From contig NC_071355.1 of NCBI RefSeq assembly GCF_943734655.1, positions 91,731,449-91,795,448 on the forward strand: a DNA stretch of 64,000 nucleotides. Direction: 5' to 3'. Both the position numbers and the translations under genes were made by a program. The stretch is from Sabethes cyaneus. Taxonomy: Eukaryota > Arthropoda > Insecta > Diptera > Culicidae. Under the pieces are notes generated by a model, which was not told the DNA's origin, did no database searches, and worked only from the letters and a program-made list of their open reading frames with translations. Positions 37,350 through 48,339 of the stretch are shown here, one piece after another (the first letter of the stretch is position 1; every line of letters starts with the position of its first letter).

Positions 37350-37905
37350 TGCCATATTTTCTGCTATGTAACAAGCGGTAAGCTGTGAAAGTAAACTAAT
37401 AAAATCTTCTAAGAGCAAGAGACAGTGAATCGACGCCGCTAACTTACGAAGGACATTCGAATGGTACGTCATATTTGCGATGAACGTGCTTTGGCTTTCA
37501 TGTTATTTGTAACCAATGGCTTTTTCAAAGGCCACAAGCGAGTTAAAGTAAGGTTATTGAAACATGTCAAGCTACGCATAATAATATTTAATACAATAAT
37601 CTGTGATCATTCATTATACTATTTCAACCTCTATGATGCACACAAGTGATTTTTAAAAGAAATTTCTATGTCTCAATTCAAAGCCACCATTGCATTCAAT
37701 GAAGAATCGAATCTGAAAATTTCGCTCTTCTCTTTGAAACATTCATTTAAACAATGGCACTCACAGATTCTTATAAATAAACATGTGCCAGAATTGCACT
37801 TTACATTAGTCTTTTATCTAATGATCTGATATAGTCCTACGTCACGCTTGCGTACAACCCTTAGGGCTGCATACCTTGTAGTTTTTGGCGTGTTTCAAAA
37901 ATTTA
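37350..37905. other. no gene; dispersed repeat at its right end
   Basis: 37461-37649 frame is unassigned. Positions ~37830-37890 are the inverted copy of the repeat at 17205. The TA element at 37906 is inserted just beside it. Confidence 0.35.
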
Positions 37906-38878
37906 GGGGAATTGTGTATAACGTGCCCCCCCTGGCCAATGTGCCCTCCCTTTGTTTTTCCCTAAACAAGCGAAATAAAAATGCAAAACCACCCAGAAAC
38001 CATAGTATTTGATGGAACTAGCCTACTATGCAAGTATGACAGTTGCCACATGCTGTAAAAACAAAACAAAAATAAATTTGTTTTTGAGCAGCTTCCGATG
38101 TAACTTTTGCCGTCGTTTCCATAAGCTAGTTTCTTGTCAAAATCTGTAAATAACCGGTTGTTGCGATTCGATTGCGTGAAGTGAACTTTAAAAAGACATC
38201 CGTGCCAAAAATTGCGGTATGAAACGCTTGACTTGCTTTAGCATTAAATATTTTTCCAAATAAGTAAAAGCAGACCAATATGCCCCACTTGCGGTGATGC
38301 AATATGCCCCCCTTGCAAATATGGCTATAAACATAGGTAAACAGATCTAAGTTGAAGTTAATTGCCATTAATCAATTCAATTAGTATTCTAGAGTAACCG
38401 TGGTGGAAATAATTTATTATCAACGTCCAAATTCCAAGTTATTCAACTACGCGGTGCAATATGCCACAGCTGCAGTATAATGTGCCCCATGCAAAAAAGA
38501 AAAAGTGCGCCAGAAGGCCAAAGCTAGGTTTATTTTATTCAAAAATACGATATATTGAAAACAACGGAAATAGTTTTACTTTCTACAAAATAGAGTTGGT
38601 CTGTTACTGGTAGAAATACTCAAATTACCGCATTGGGCATATTATACTGCAGGTGGGGCATTTTACCCCGCAGAGACGAGACACACAACATTTAGGTGCT
38701 TTTATTAAATAATTCCTAGCATATTTATTTTACAATACTAAATGAAATAAACAATTGCAATTGGTTTTCAGCTCAAATACCAAGATATACTCGTAGCTGT
38801 AACGTTAATTTGGGGAAGCATAACAGAGATATTTATTCCATTTATTCTTAGGGGGGGGCACATTATACACAATTCCCC
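37906..38878. mobile_element. TA-flanked element with AATRTGCCCC motif pairs
   Basis: TA at 37904-37905 and 38879-38880. TIRs start GGGGAATTGTGTATAA and run into GTGCCCCCC. The core motif occurs in pairs reading rightward at ~37918/37938, 38277/38301 and 38458/38479, and leftward at ~38634/38655 and 38855. No transposase. 973 bp, so large for a MITE. Confidence 0.8.
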
Positions 38879-38880
38879 TA

Positions 38881-39443
38881 CTGTATTTTGTGAAATAGCC
38901 TATCGAAAGCAGTGACAGTCTCATATCTTATTGAAAACAGAATAAACACTGATTCTGCGAAGAAAAATTAGCAATATTTATACTCAGATCTGACAAAATG
39001 ATCATTTCCCTTAGGCTTATCCCCGGTACCCCACCCGTTTCACCTTAATGTGTTCCACAACTTTTCTGAAAAAATCATACCTGTTCGGGTGCATTTGGAA
39101 AAACAAAAATATGTGACACCCTACTGAAACCACCAAAATTACAATAGTATTTATATCGTACAAATGCGAAATTTTTCAGACGTAGTGTCTTTGGAGAGGT
39201 TTATTTATATGATCGGGTGAGAAATATCTAATCGGGTATTCTTCAAGGATAATATCCAAGCAGTAAAGAGGTAAACACAAATTAAATTAACCAAAAAAGT
39301 GCTTCTTTGCATCTATTGCATCTGAGCTTCTTTGCATACATGCAATTGACATTTTGTATTTCTGCATATTATTATTTTAAACATCATCCAGTTCCGTTTA
39401 CCCAATATAATTCAGCGCAAAAAGTTTTCATATCAGTGTTCAG
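38881..39443. other. ACP 3' flank
   Basis: No separate gene. Contains the likely ACP 3' UTR with a minus-strand AATAAA at 39200-39205, about 240 nt after the stop codon. The 39307-39561 plus frame is antisense to the ACP exon. Confidence 0.5.
39200..39205 (-). promoter_or_regulatory. candidate ACP polyadenylation signal
   Basis: AATAAA on the minus strand (TTTATT on plus), ~240 nt downstream of the ACP stop. Position plausible; usage not shown. Confidence 0.45.
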
Positions 39444-39831
39444 TTACAAACGATTGCTCGAAAATAGTGGACCATTGCTAGCACTGTTGTTCTCCATCGA
39501 TGAATCATCTGTTTGGATGGTTTTGAGAAGTGATCTTGCCTCGCACAGTGTAAGATGTTGAACGTTTTTCTGGAAATATGCAAAAAAAGTTTAATCAAGT
39601 CATCAATCTCAGGTACACCGCTATTTTCGCCACCCTACCGTAATAGCAACGCACAGGTTGTTAATTGAACGCCAGAGTGCAGCACATTCCGTTGTCGGTT
39701 GTGTTGCTTCCACTAGTGACCGCTTACCGGCGTTCCAGTCGCGCGAGAAGGTGACTTGCGCGTTCGAAACGCTTGATGTCAGCACCGCGAAAAGCATCGC
39801 GAAGCACAGGAGCTTTTCCAGCAGTTGATGC
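39444..39831 (-). CDS. ACP: adipokinetic hormone/corazonin-related peptide precursor (last two coding exons)
   Basis: Secreted neuropeptide precursor. Exon 39831-39639 follows the acceptor CTAAC..TTTTTCTTGCAG and reads HQLLEKLLCFAMLF, AVLTSSVSNA (the hydrophobic core and end of a signal peptide), then QVTFSRDWNA-GKR. The Gln would cyclise to pyroglutamate, Gly would donate the C-terminal amide and KR is the cleavage site. The associated peptide starts SLVEATQPTTECAALW. Donor ACG|GTAGGG, intron 39570-39638 (69 bp), then exon 39569-39444 reads KNVQHLTLCEARSLLKTIQT and ends FSSNRL stop, in phase 0. 105 residues are visible. The exon starts in mid-codon, so the initiator Met is in an upstream exon not located. 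ACP peptides act through a dedicated receptor related to AKH and corazonin receptors; their roles are less settled. The peptide is the form known from Aedes and Anopheles. Confidence 0.95.
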
Positions 39832-39977
39832 CTGCAAGAAAAAGTTAGGTGGGTGCTTTTATGTTTTGAAAGCATAAGATGTCTATAAGCACGTAGCTGC
39901 ATCCTTTGCAACATGCAAAACTAGGATGATTTTTTTTGGTCCGAAAGACTAAACCGGATAAAGGATCGTTTATAAGT

Positions 39978-41423
39978 AACTAGCTGACCCGACAAACTTC
40001 GTATTGCCACAAATTAACCTGTGTTGTACATAAATCATGAATCTCGGATGATCTTTGTCACTATCTCGAGTTTTGCAAGCCCCCCAGTGGGCGGCGCTTC
40101 CGACGGCGGGTCACCGGCAACACTCGCGACCGGCTCGTCCTGAATGATCTAGTGTTACTATAGATAGTTTTTGTGGTCTTGTTATTGATTAATGTTTTAT
40201 GGAAGAGTCTCGAATTTCTCGAGTTGGATTAGTTTTTGAGTTTCGCAAAAATTTCTGTTTTATTTGTATGAGAGTCCATATCCCCCTACCACAGGGGTGA
40301 GAGGTCTCTAACTATCATAAAATAAATTCAAGACTCAAAAATCTCCTACATGATAAATTTGGTTCCATTTGCTTGATTAGTACTCAAATTATAAGGAAAT
40401 TTGTATTTCATTTGTATGGAAGCCCACCCTTTTAAAAGGGAAAGGGGTCGTAATACACCACAGAAAAAAAATTCTGCCATCTAAAACTCTCACATGCCAA
40501 ATTTGGTTCCATTTGCTTGATTAGTTCTAAAGTTATGAGCAAATTTGTATTTCGTTTGAATGGGAGCCCCCCCCTCCTAAAAAGGTAAGAAGTCCTAATT
40601 CATAATGGGAAAAATGGTTGCCTCCAAAAAACACCCACATGCCAAATATGGTTCCATTTGCTTGATTAGTTCTCAAATTATGAGGAAATTTGTATTTCAT
40701 TTGTGTAGAAGCCCTCCCTCTTGAAGTGTGGAAGGATCCTAATACACCGTAGAAAATATTTTTGCCTCCAAAAACCTCCACATGCCGAATTTGGTTCTAT
40801 TTGCTTGATTAGTTCTCGAGTTATGGGGAAATTTGTATTTCATTTGTATTGGAGCCCCCCCTCCTAATGTGGGAAGAGGTCCTAATTCATCACAGAAAAA
40901 ATTCTTGCCTCCAAAAACACCTACACGCCAAATTTGGTTCCATTTGCTTGATTAGTTCTCGAGTTAGGAGGAAATTTGTATTTCATTTATACAGGAGCCC
41001 CCCCTCTTAGAGTGGGGAGGGGTCCTAATTCACCGTAGAATATTTTCCTGCCCTCGAAAACCTTCACATGCCAAATTTGGTTCCATTTGCTTGATTAGTT
41101 CTCGAGTTATGAGGAAATTTGTATGGAAGCCCCCCCTCTTAAAGGGGAGAGGAGTTACAATTCCCCTTATAAAGAGGGAGTCTCAATTTACCATAGAATA
41201 AATTCTTGTCACCGAAAACACCCACATGCCAAATTTGGTTCTATTTGCTTGATTAGTTCTCGAGTTATGCAGAAATTTGTGTTTCATTTGTATGGGAGCC
41301 CCCCCTCTTAGTGAGGGGAGGGGTCTCTAACCATCACTAAAACCTTTCCTGGCCCCAAAAACCTCTACATGCAAATTTTCACGCCGATTGGTTCAGTAGT
41401 TTTTGATTCTATAAGGAACACAG

Positions 41424-41465
<42 letters not shown>

Positions 41466-41490
41466 AATCCTTCTTTATAGGTATAGATAG
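39978..41490. mobile_element. interspersed repeat with 143-bp VNTR core
   Basis: Begins AGCTGACCCGACAAACTTCG and ends in an (ACAG)n run plus CTTTATAGGTATAGATAG. The centre is about eight tandem units of ~143 bp. The sequence GGTTC(C/T)ATTTGCTTG recurs at 40361, 40505, 40650, 40793, 40936, 41079 and 41237, each followed by a GAGCCCCCCCTC-type C-run. No ORF spans it. It lies just upstream of the ACP coding exons, probably in the first intron. Class not identified. Confidence 0.75.
41423..41464. repeat. (ACAG)n microsatellite
   Basis: About ten ACAG/AGAC units near the 3' end of the VNTR repeat. Confidence 0.9.
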
Positions 41491-41944
41491 TGCAAATGAA
41501 TGCAAAGAAGAAGAATGAAGATGCAGAAGAAAACCTGTTTTAAATAATTTAACAGGGCTGTCTAACTAAAGCTAGCATTAGTTTAAGGATACAAATCCGC
41601 GTTGTAGCGAATTAAACTTCAATTTCAACGTGCTTGTAGAATAAATACTTGAAACTGATGTTATAGTAAAGAAATTATGATATTATATTATTGCCATGTC
41701 AACTAGGGTAGTAAATAATTGTTAGAATTTTCTAAAATAAAATAACTGCTAGAAGTTATCTAAAAGAAAGTATTCAATAACAATTATCATAACACGAAAG
41801 GTTAGGATTACCTAAATGTATAAATTATATTTCTTAATTCAATGAACGGGAAAAGTAATAGTATTGACACTTTTTGCGACATGGCAATAAATTATTCAAT
41901 TAAACAGTTACTATATTTAGCCTAAATTCAATCATACTATCTAC
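41491..41944. other. no gene seen
   Basis: AT-rich sequence, probably ACP intronic or upstream DNA. Confidence 0.4.
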
Positions 41945-41952
41945 ATATGTTA

Positions 41953-42536
41953 GTTGAGCAACAAAGACGGCTCTGGATACATCTCTTCTTTTGGCTAAGG
42001 TTTCGATGTTCAGGACCGCTGTAAGTTGCTGAACATCGAAACCTTAGCCAAAAGAAGAGATGTATCCAGAGCCGTCTTTGTTGCTCAACTTTTGAAATTC
42101 GAAATTGATGCTCCTGATCTTCTGGCAATAGTAAACATTAACGTTATACCTCGACCGCTAAGATCCCGCGGATTTCTTCGACTTGATTTCCACCGCACAC
42201 AATATGGACAACACGAACCAATCCAGGCGATGTGTTCTATTTTTAACGACGTATATAACCACTTTGACTTCTCTGTATCGACAAACACATTCAAAGCTAG
42301 GATTAGAACTTAACTTAACGACAATTTTATGTTTTTGTTTATGAATCTTATGTTTATTTAAGTTTATATTTTGATGTGATATTACAAAGAAAAAGATAAT
42401 GGGTTTTTATGCCGATTTGAGAATGAGATAATAAATTTCAACTCAAATCGGCTTTTCCCATTCATAGCACTTAATCTTTATTTAGACTTTGTGTCAGATG
42501 AAGTAAATCAATAAAATAAAAATAAAATAAAATAAA
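41953..42536 (+). mobile_element. 5'-truncated CR1/L2-like LINE with fold-back 5' end
   Basis: Flanked by ATATGTTA (41945-41952 and 42537-42544). The coding C-terminus reads RRDVSRAVFVAQLLKFEIDA, then PRPLRSRGFLRLDFHRTQYG and HEPIQAMCSIFNDVY before stop at ~42312. The 3' UTR holds a stem-loop (42411-42421 with 42442-42452). The tail is (AAAAT)n. The first 61 bp (41953-42013) are an exact inverted copy of 42029-42089, separated by 15 bp, so the inserted cDNA ends in a hairpin. Confidence 0.88.
42411..42452 (+). other. LINE 3' UTR stem-loop
   Basis: GCCGATTTGAG pairs perfectly with CTCAAATCGGC across a 20-nt loop. ATGGG before and CCCAT after extend the pairing. A candidate template-recognition hairpin for the element's RT. 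Confidence 0.6.
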
Positions 42537-42585
42537 ATATGTTACTTTTTATTTGAAAAAATCCTGGACTTTTTTGCAACTTATA

Positions 42586-42690
42586 TTGAAGAACCCCGAG
42601 GCAAAGTCAGACAGAGTCGGATGTGCGAAAATTACTATGCAACTGAAACCGGATGAGCCTGTTACGTTCAAGCTATGATCCCAACGGATG
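42586..42690 (+). pseudogene. possible Ty3/gypsy pol remnant
   Basis: Short plus-strand frame AKITMQLKPDEPVTFKL then stop resembles the start of the LTR-element RT region (substrate loop before the P-Y-R motif). Only about 35 codons, no LTR seen. Confidence 0.25.
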
Positions 42691-45600
42691 CGCGGCCTAA
42701 ACAGTAATTGTTGATTCTTGTTACCAGCGTTGTTGTAGCTCCTAATTATGATTCAATTTAATCTTGAATGTATTACACACAAGCAGCGAGAAGCCTACCA
42801 TTTAAGAGGCAACTTACTTTGTAGGAGGATCCTACACAATTATTATCCAATAATTACATCGAAGTTTGCATTAAGCAATTCAACTAGATGAAAATAATTA
42901 TTATTAAACAGAACGTTGTAGAGGATAATTTTTAGGGGCAGAAGAAGTCAAGAATTAGGTACAAAGAATACGAGTATTTATCAAGAAAACGGAGATTCAT
43001 TCTTTTGAAGTTTGGGTCGAAGGCTCCTAGGTAACTGTATTTATATATAAAAATTCGAAAAAATAGATTGCATGTGTATAAGAAGAATGTAAAAATTGCA
43101 AAAATAAAAATTTGCGAGTAGAACACTTATTTTTGAAGTTTAAAAGGACACTGCCTCTAGTTTCTGATAATAAATAACAGAAGTTGGCGCTAGTGTTTCA
43201 TTATGCGCCATGCATGAGAGTATGCTTGAGCCAACGATGTTTCCCAGTTGAATATAACAGATGTCGTTACTTTGTAACGCATGTTGTACGTTTCGGAAAC
43301 AGCTCTATTTTGCGCGACAATAAATTTACTCAAAGCAGCAACATTACTCTCTTTTGTGTTTATTGCTAATCAACACCTGAACCAATAAATAGTTGGTAAA
43401 CATTGTTTTTATTTATTGCGTTCATGTTGCGAAATATATCATATTCAACTCCTGGCTGTCGTATGGTATCAAATCACTTTTCCGGGCTCTCGGATGAATG
43501 GTAGTAAGATGCTATGGAGAGGTATAGGAAAAGATTTTTTTATTAAAAGTAGGCAGAAGTCTTGCAAATTAAGTATAACAGAGTAACTGTAACACTAATA
43601 AAATATGATTAGTGATTGTTTTGCAGGTAAGTAAACAAAGATAAGTGAGAATTTCTGATTTTACTACCAGTAGAAAAGACCCATCTCTTGAAAAGCAACG
43701 GTTCGTATAGTGTCCTATTAGTGTAAGACACAGACAAATATTCCGCAAAGCTTCCATTTGACCGAATCTGAATTTCCAGGTCTTTCGTTTCACTCCTTCC
43801 CTTAAGCTTCTGCTACCTCGCATGCTTTTTTCGCCGTAGTTTTTTTTTTTTGAAGTGCTTCAAAAATTTGAAATAGTTTTTAAATCAACTGAAACAATAC
43901 GGAGCAATCCTATTTTTTCAGGAAAGGCAGCAGGCATTTATCCAAACACCCGTTCACACAAATTTTCTCTCAGTTGTAATGGAAATATCTGGAATTAAAT
44001 AGTTCGAAGTTCGAAAACAGTCAATGAGGAAGCCAGCAAGTCGTAGGCGAAATACGTATCTGTCAAGAATAAATATACATAGTAGAATTAAATTGGATTA
44101 GTTTTCTTTTTATTTCATTCCAGGTTTCGTATTCTACTAAGACGCTCCAAAAACTTCAGTCTTCAATGGAAATATCGTTTTTCAAGGTACAAGTACTGAT
44201 AACCTCTCAAACCAGATATCGAACTTCGACAATTTCATATTCAATCTGCACTTTTTCGTTTTCCGGTTGCTGTATAAAACTCAGTATGCTGTTTGAAGTT
44301 GCCTTGACGTATTGAACGGAAAGTTTGGAATTCCGCTGGAAAGCGCTCGGTTTTTATCATTAGAAAATGTCGATTTCCACTAGATGGCACTGTTTTATTG
44401 GTAGCTAAGTCAAAACTTGTTTTAAATCTATGTTTTCCTTCCTAAAAACAATCATTGATCGCCTATATTTGTTATACTGTTACTCTATTGTGTTTGATTT
44501 TCACAGTGTTTCCCTAATTTTGAAAAAAAGCAAAAATTTTTTTTTCTTATACCTCTTCATCCACCATTCTTCCGCAAGCCCACACTCAAAATAATTTTCA
44601 CGTCGAAACTACGAGAAAAGTTCAATGAATATATTCTATCCAACTTTTCCCGTTTAATTTACGTGAATTCAACGTAGCTTGCATTAGTATGCGTGCATTT
44701 ATGTGAAAACCAGATAGATGTAATTGTATTTTCCGATAATGTTCAACTGAAAGGCACGTAACTCTCTGTAGAGAAATTTACGTGATGTTTCACGTGGAGA
44801 GGACATATGGATTATTTTGCGAGCAGGAAGGTGATTTTAACATTATACATGAGCAGTGGAGTTGAGCGTTGTTGACAGAACAAAACACAGACAGAAGATA
44901 GAAGAAACAAAAGAAACAGAGATGTGCACTGAGTAAATGTGTTATCGCGCAAAATTGGGTTGTTTGCAATATGTACAATACTTATTAAGAAGAAACGACA
45001 GAGCTAAATTTCTTTCTAAATTACCTGTTCTTGATTTATTCATTGCTACAAAAACTCAATGTCTCTTTGAATTCTGGGTTAACCAGACGATAAATGTCCC
45101 GCACTGATTATTTTTTGAATATAGAAACGATAAGAAAAACACTACAAGTGCGACAGATTTATTCCTGGAAATTTTATTTCCTGAAGTTTGTTCAAAAAGT
45201 TTATTTTATTTTTTCGAATAATTGTTTAAAAAAGTACATTCAGCTGAAAACCTCATGGAATTTAGTGTAAAATTACTTCTAAATGAACTTGTTACAGTTT
45301 CAAATGATCAAATCCAATATGTTTTGCATTCATCCAGAAATAATCTCAACAATTCGCAGGTACATGGGTTGCCAACGAACCATAAGGACGGATAAAACGT
45401 GATGTCCAAAACTGCTGCTAAATTCAATTACTGTTTCTATTACCATCTACCTCTCCTTTTGCCATGTTTTTTACCTCACTTAACTTTATAAAATAAGATA
45501 AGAGTATATAAAATTAAGTAATTGTTTGTTAAACAGCTGCTACATAATTTTCGCCAGTGCCAGACTATCACTACTAAATTGGTAGTCTAGTAGTTTATAA

Positions 45601-46028
45601 TAGATTATAAGGATGATTTATAAAACACAATATATCAGCAATAATACTTGCAGTAACACAAGGTTCCTTGAATATTTTGTATAATAATAGCACACAAGAC
45701 TAATGCTTCTATGCTGCGACATGCAGACCCATACACAAAAAGAGACTAGATGTACTAGAAAAATCACCTGCAGCTAACCATTTTCACCGAACAAAACTTT
45801 TTACAAACACCAACAGAGTTTAAACAGAACTTCACAAATCGCGATCCACAATCGAACTGTAAATTTCGAAAGGACGAACGAATCCTTTTATAATGTTGCA
45901 ACCAATCTATCGATTCTTATTGGACCATATTTTTTGCCTCAAATATAATCCCTCTCCTTGGCAGGTGCAAATCTTGAACGGTGAAACCATAATTCATTAT
46001 GATAAAATATGTAAACACGAAATGCTGA
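42691..46028. other. no supported gene
   Basis: AT-rich unique-looking DNA. Open frames at 42932-43126, 43184-43369, 43569-43823 and 44790-44978 lack domains, splice context or conservation clues. The 45893-46159 plus frame also lacks any domain. The start-codon exon of ACP could lie here or further on, but no convincing ATG plus donor was found. Confidence 0.4.
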
Positions 46029-46220
46029 TCGACAGCCACCGTCCCTCGTGTCTTTGCACGACAAACAGGAAAACCAGGAGAAAAATCATTCGTGGGAAAC
46101 TTGACCATGCCACTCACTCGACGACGCCAGGAGAACATTATCGATGTGGACAGCTTTGAACTTCAAAGCATAAAGATTAGAAATATGTTTTCCATTGTTC
46201 GTTCAACTGTGGTTGGATAA
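46029..46220 (+). CDS. candidate coding stretch, unidentified
   Basis: Open from after a TGA to TAA, reading STATVPRVFARQTGKPGE, then NLTMPLTRRRQENIIDVDSF and ELQSIKIRNMFSIVRST. Acid/base balance and codon variety look protein-like and better than the overlapping frames. No family or splice signals identified. Could be a pseudogene or chance. Confidence 0.25.
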   Translation, partial: STATVPRVFARQTGKPGEKSFVGNLTMPLTRRRQENIIDVDSFELQSIKIRNMFSIVRSTVVG

Positions 46221-46758
46221 GATGGTTTCATTGCCAGTACGGCGCTATCTTGGTAAAATATTAAAAATAGAATGGGTATTGCAGGAACTGCAACAGGGAA
46301 ACTTCCTCTAAATTTCCGTACCTACCAGGAAATAGGTCCGCATTTGGCATTTGAGTCCGAAAATACACTCTGCTTTTGAATAAGTTTTATTCCACAGAGA
46401 TTAAGTTTTCAACAGATCTGAGAAACCATCATTCTAAAATAGAATCAAAACCTTTTTGAACAGATATATTTGTTCAATTTTCATTATTGAGCTATTAATA
46501 AAAGAAGCTGTGCTTTCTACACTGTGGTTAAATTACAATAAATTGATAACTGAAGGTGTCTTATTCATCAGTTATATTGTGGTCGTTGTTTGAATATTGC
46601 AATATTAAACAGAATTAATTTACATGAACGAAAATTACAATGTGTGAACATGATTTGATTTCGCTCCCTGATCTCCAGTATTGTATTTCATCTACAGGTA
46701 GGAAAAAGCAATAAGCACAAGTCGATCGTTAATTTTAAATGGCGGTAGGTAACCTATA

Positions 46759-47013
46759 ATGGTACAAAATCCAGAATGCATAACGACTATTTACGTGATA
46801 TCATGCACTCATCTTTCACCACATCTGTTTCTGCAATCAAGAACCATTCTCGCTAGTAATAATTGCCGGGAAACCGTTCTGTGTCTGGCCCCCGGTAGCT
46901 ATGAGCTAGTTGACTTTGCAATAGGGAAGGAGAAGCATAAACGGCATTCCGTGGATAATTATGCTAGCAGTTCGAGTCCCAGCGGCGGCGTGAACAGCGA
47001 TACCTCTATCTGA
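46759..47013 (+). CDS. candidate terminal exon, unidentified
   Basis: After an acceptor-like TCTGTTTCTGCAATCAAG (~46835) the plus frame reads TILASNNCRETVLCLAPGS, YELVDFAIGKEKHKRH and SSSSPSGGVNSDTSI before TGA. The hydrophilic Ser/Gly-rich end resembles a protein C-terminal tail. The family is not recognised and no upstream exon was paired with it. Confidence 0.35.
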   Translation: MVQNPECITTIYVISCTHLSPHLFLQSRTILASNNCRETVLCLAPGSYELVDFAIGKEKHKRHSVDNYASSSSPSGGVNSDTSI

Positions 47014-47689
47014 GATGAGAATCTCCGGCTGTAATTACATTGTATTACCGCCGGTTACTCGCGCCCCTTGGTCCATAATGTCACCAATCATAGCTTACTT
47101 CGCTACAATTTGGTTCATAATGAAGCATGTAAAAACTAGCGTTACCCTCAGCTCCATTTTGTTATTATCAGATCAATGATTAAAGCATTGTAATAATCTG
47201 CTACTTGTAGCTCACAGTAAGCGTACACATTTGAGGTGATTAAGGAGCAACAACAATTCATAATTATTCAAATTCGAAAATTATTATATCGTTCTGTTGT
47301 TATTACAATACGTTGTACTGGTGGCAATGTTTGCGAGTCTTTATTTAGTTGGCTGACAACAATGTTTCATGTGGAGATTTATCCCTCTTATCTTCGGTCA
47401 AGACAAAAATAATAATAAACCAAATCATTTCATAACATTACGCTAGCTATTTAACTTCTCAAACCATGTTATGCCTGAACCATGTTATCTTCCTGCATCG
47501 AGTTGAATCCAGATTATCGCTTTCCATCGTTTTAGTCTCTTGAGGTTTTTTGGCTTTGGAACATTTTGCCAAACGATTTCGCAAAGATACAAAAAACCTT
47601 CTAGCGCGATTACAGCAACGTTATCCTGGAAACGAGTAGGGTAAATTAACCATTAGTGGACCAGTTAGTGCTTGAGAATTATTTTAAAC
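47014..47689. other. no gene seen
   Basis: No supported ORF, RNA gene or repeat. Confidence 0.4.
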
Positions 47690-48290
47690 TAAACACGCAA
47701 GATAGAATCTTACGCTTGAAGTTCGTGGTACGTATATCTTTACAGAGGAGTGTCACAAGGAAGCAACGTGGGCGCCTTATTATTCATGTTGTTCTTCCAC
47801 GACGTCAACCGCCCAGCTAGTTTCGATATACGATGATGGTCTAACAAGCCAGTCGTCGTATGTTCGAATCTCGGCTAGGCGGTGCTGCCAGATAGAGTTA
47901 GTAGGATTGTTGCACTAGCCCCGTAATTGTCCTGTACTCAAATAGGCGGCCATGAAGTCTGTCGATAAAGAAGGATCAACTCTAAGAAAGACGTTTAAGC
48001 TCAAGACTTTGCTTTTTTTTCAACGATGTCACTCTGTTAATACAATCTGGCTGCAAAATAATATATGCTGATGATCTAAAATTGTATTAGAAGTTCAACA
48101 CATGAAAGATTGTCGTCGTCTACAAATTTTGCTGGATGATTTCGCTGTCTGATGTCGGTGGATCATGATCAATATGACTAAGTGTAAGGTTAAAACGTGT
48201 CACCGTATTTTAAAACCAGTCTTGTTTTATTAGCACGTGGATGGACGGAAGCTAAAGAGAGTCGACTCTGTAAGTGATCTCGGTTTGCTC
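47690..48290 (+). mobile_element. jockey/CR1-like LINE RT fragment (+), split by a SINE
   Basis: Before the SINE: RKIESYALE then RGVSQGSNVGALLFMLFFHD (RT motif B). After it: FFNDVTLLIQSGCKIIYADD (motif C, ~48060), then RRLQILLDDFAV and GRKLKRVDSVSDLG in shifting frames. 5' and 3' ends lost, inactive. Confidence 0.75.
47806..48019 (+). mobile_element. tRNA-derived SINE
   Basis: tRNA-like head at 47809-47880: CCGCCCAGCT pairs with the later GGCTAGGCGG. GGTCTAACAAGCC sits in the anticodon-arm position and TGTTCGAATCTCGG is a pol III B box. A ~135-bp body shared with 54489 follows. The flanks TTCTTCCACGACGTCA and TTTTTCAACGATGTCA are a diverged target duplication inside the LINE. Confidence 0.8.
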
Positions 48291-48339
48291 TGCTAATCTA
48301 ATCTAATATCATACTAACATAGTCAATACTTGAAAGCAT

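Noticed and set aside
37461..37649. 62-codon plus frame
   Set aside because: No domain, no splice context, AT-rich composition.
39307..39561. 84-codon plus-strand frame
   Set aside because: Antisense to the second visible ACP coding exon, which has correct splice sites and the expected precursor sequence.
40215..41400. CRISPR-like array
   Set aside because: Regular spacing is due to a contiguous 143-bp tandem repeat with no unique spacers, in a eukaryotic genome.
43815..43823. ATGCGAG|GTAGCA as the ACP start exon
   Set aside because: The splice phase would put the ACP exon out of frame.
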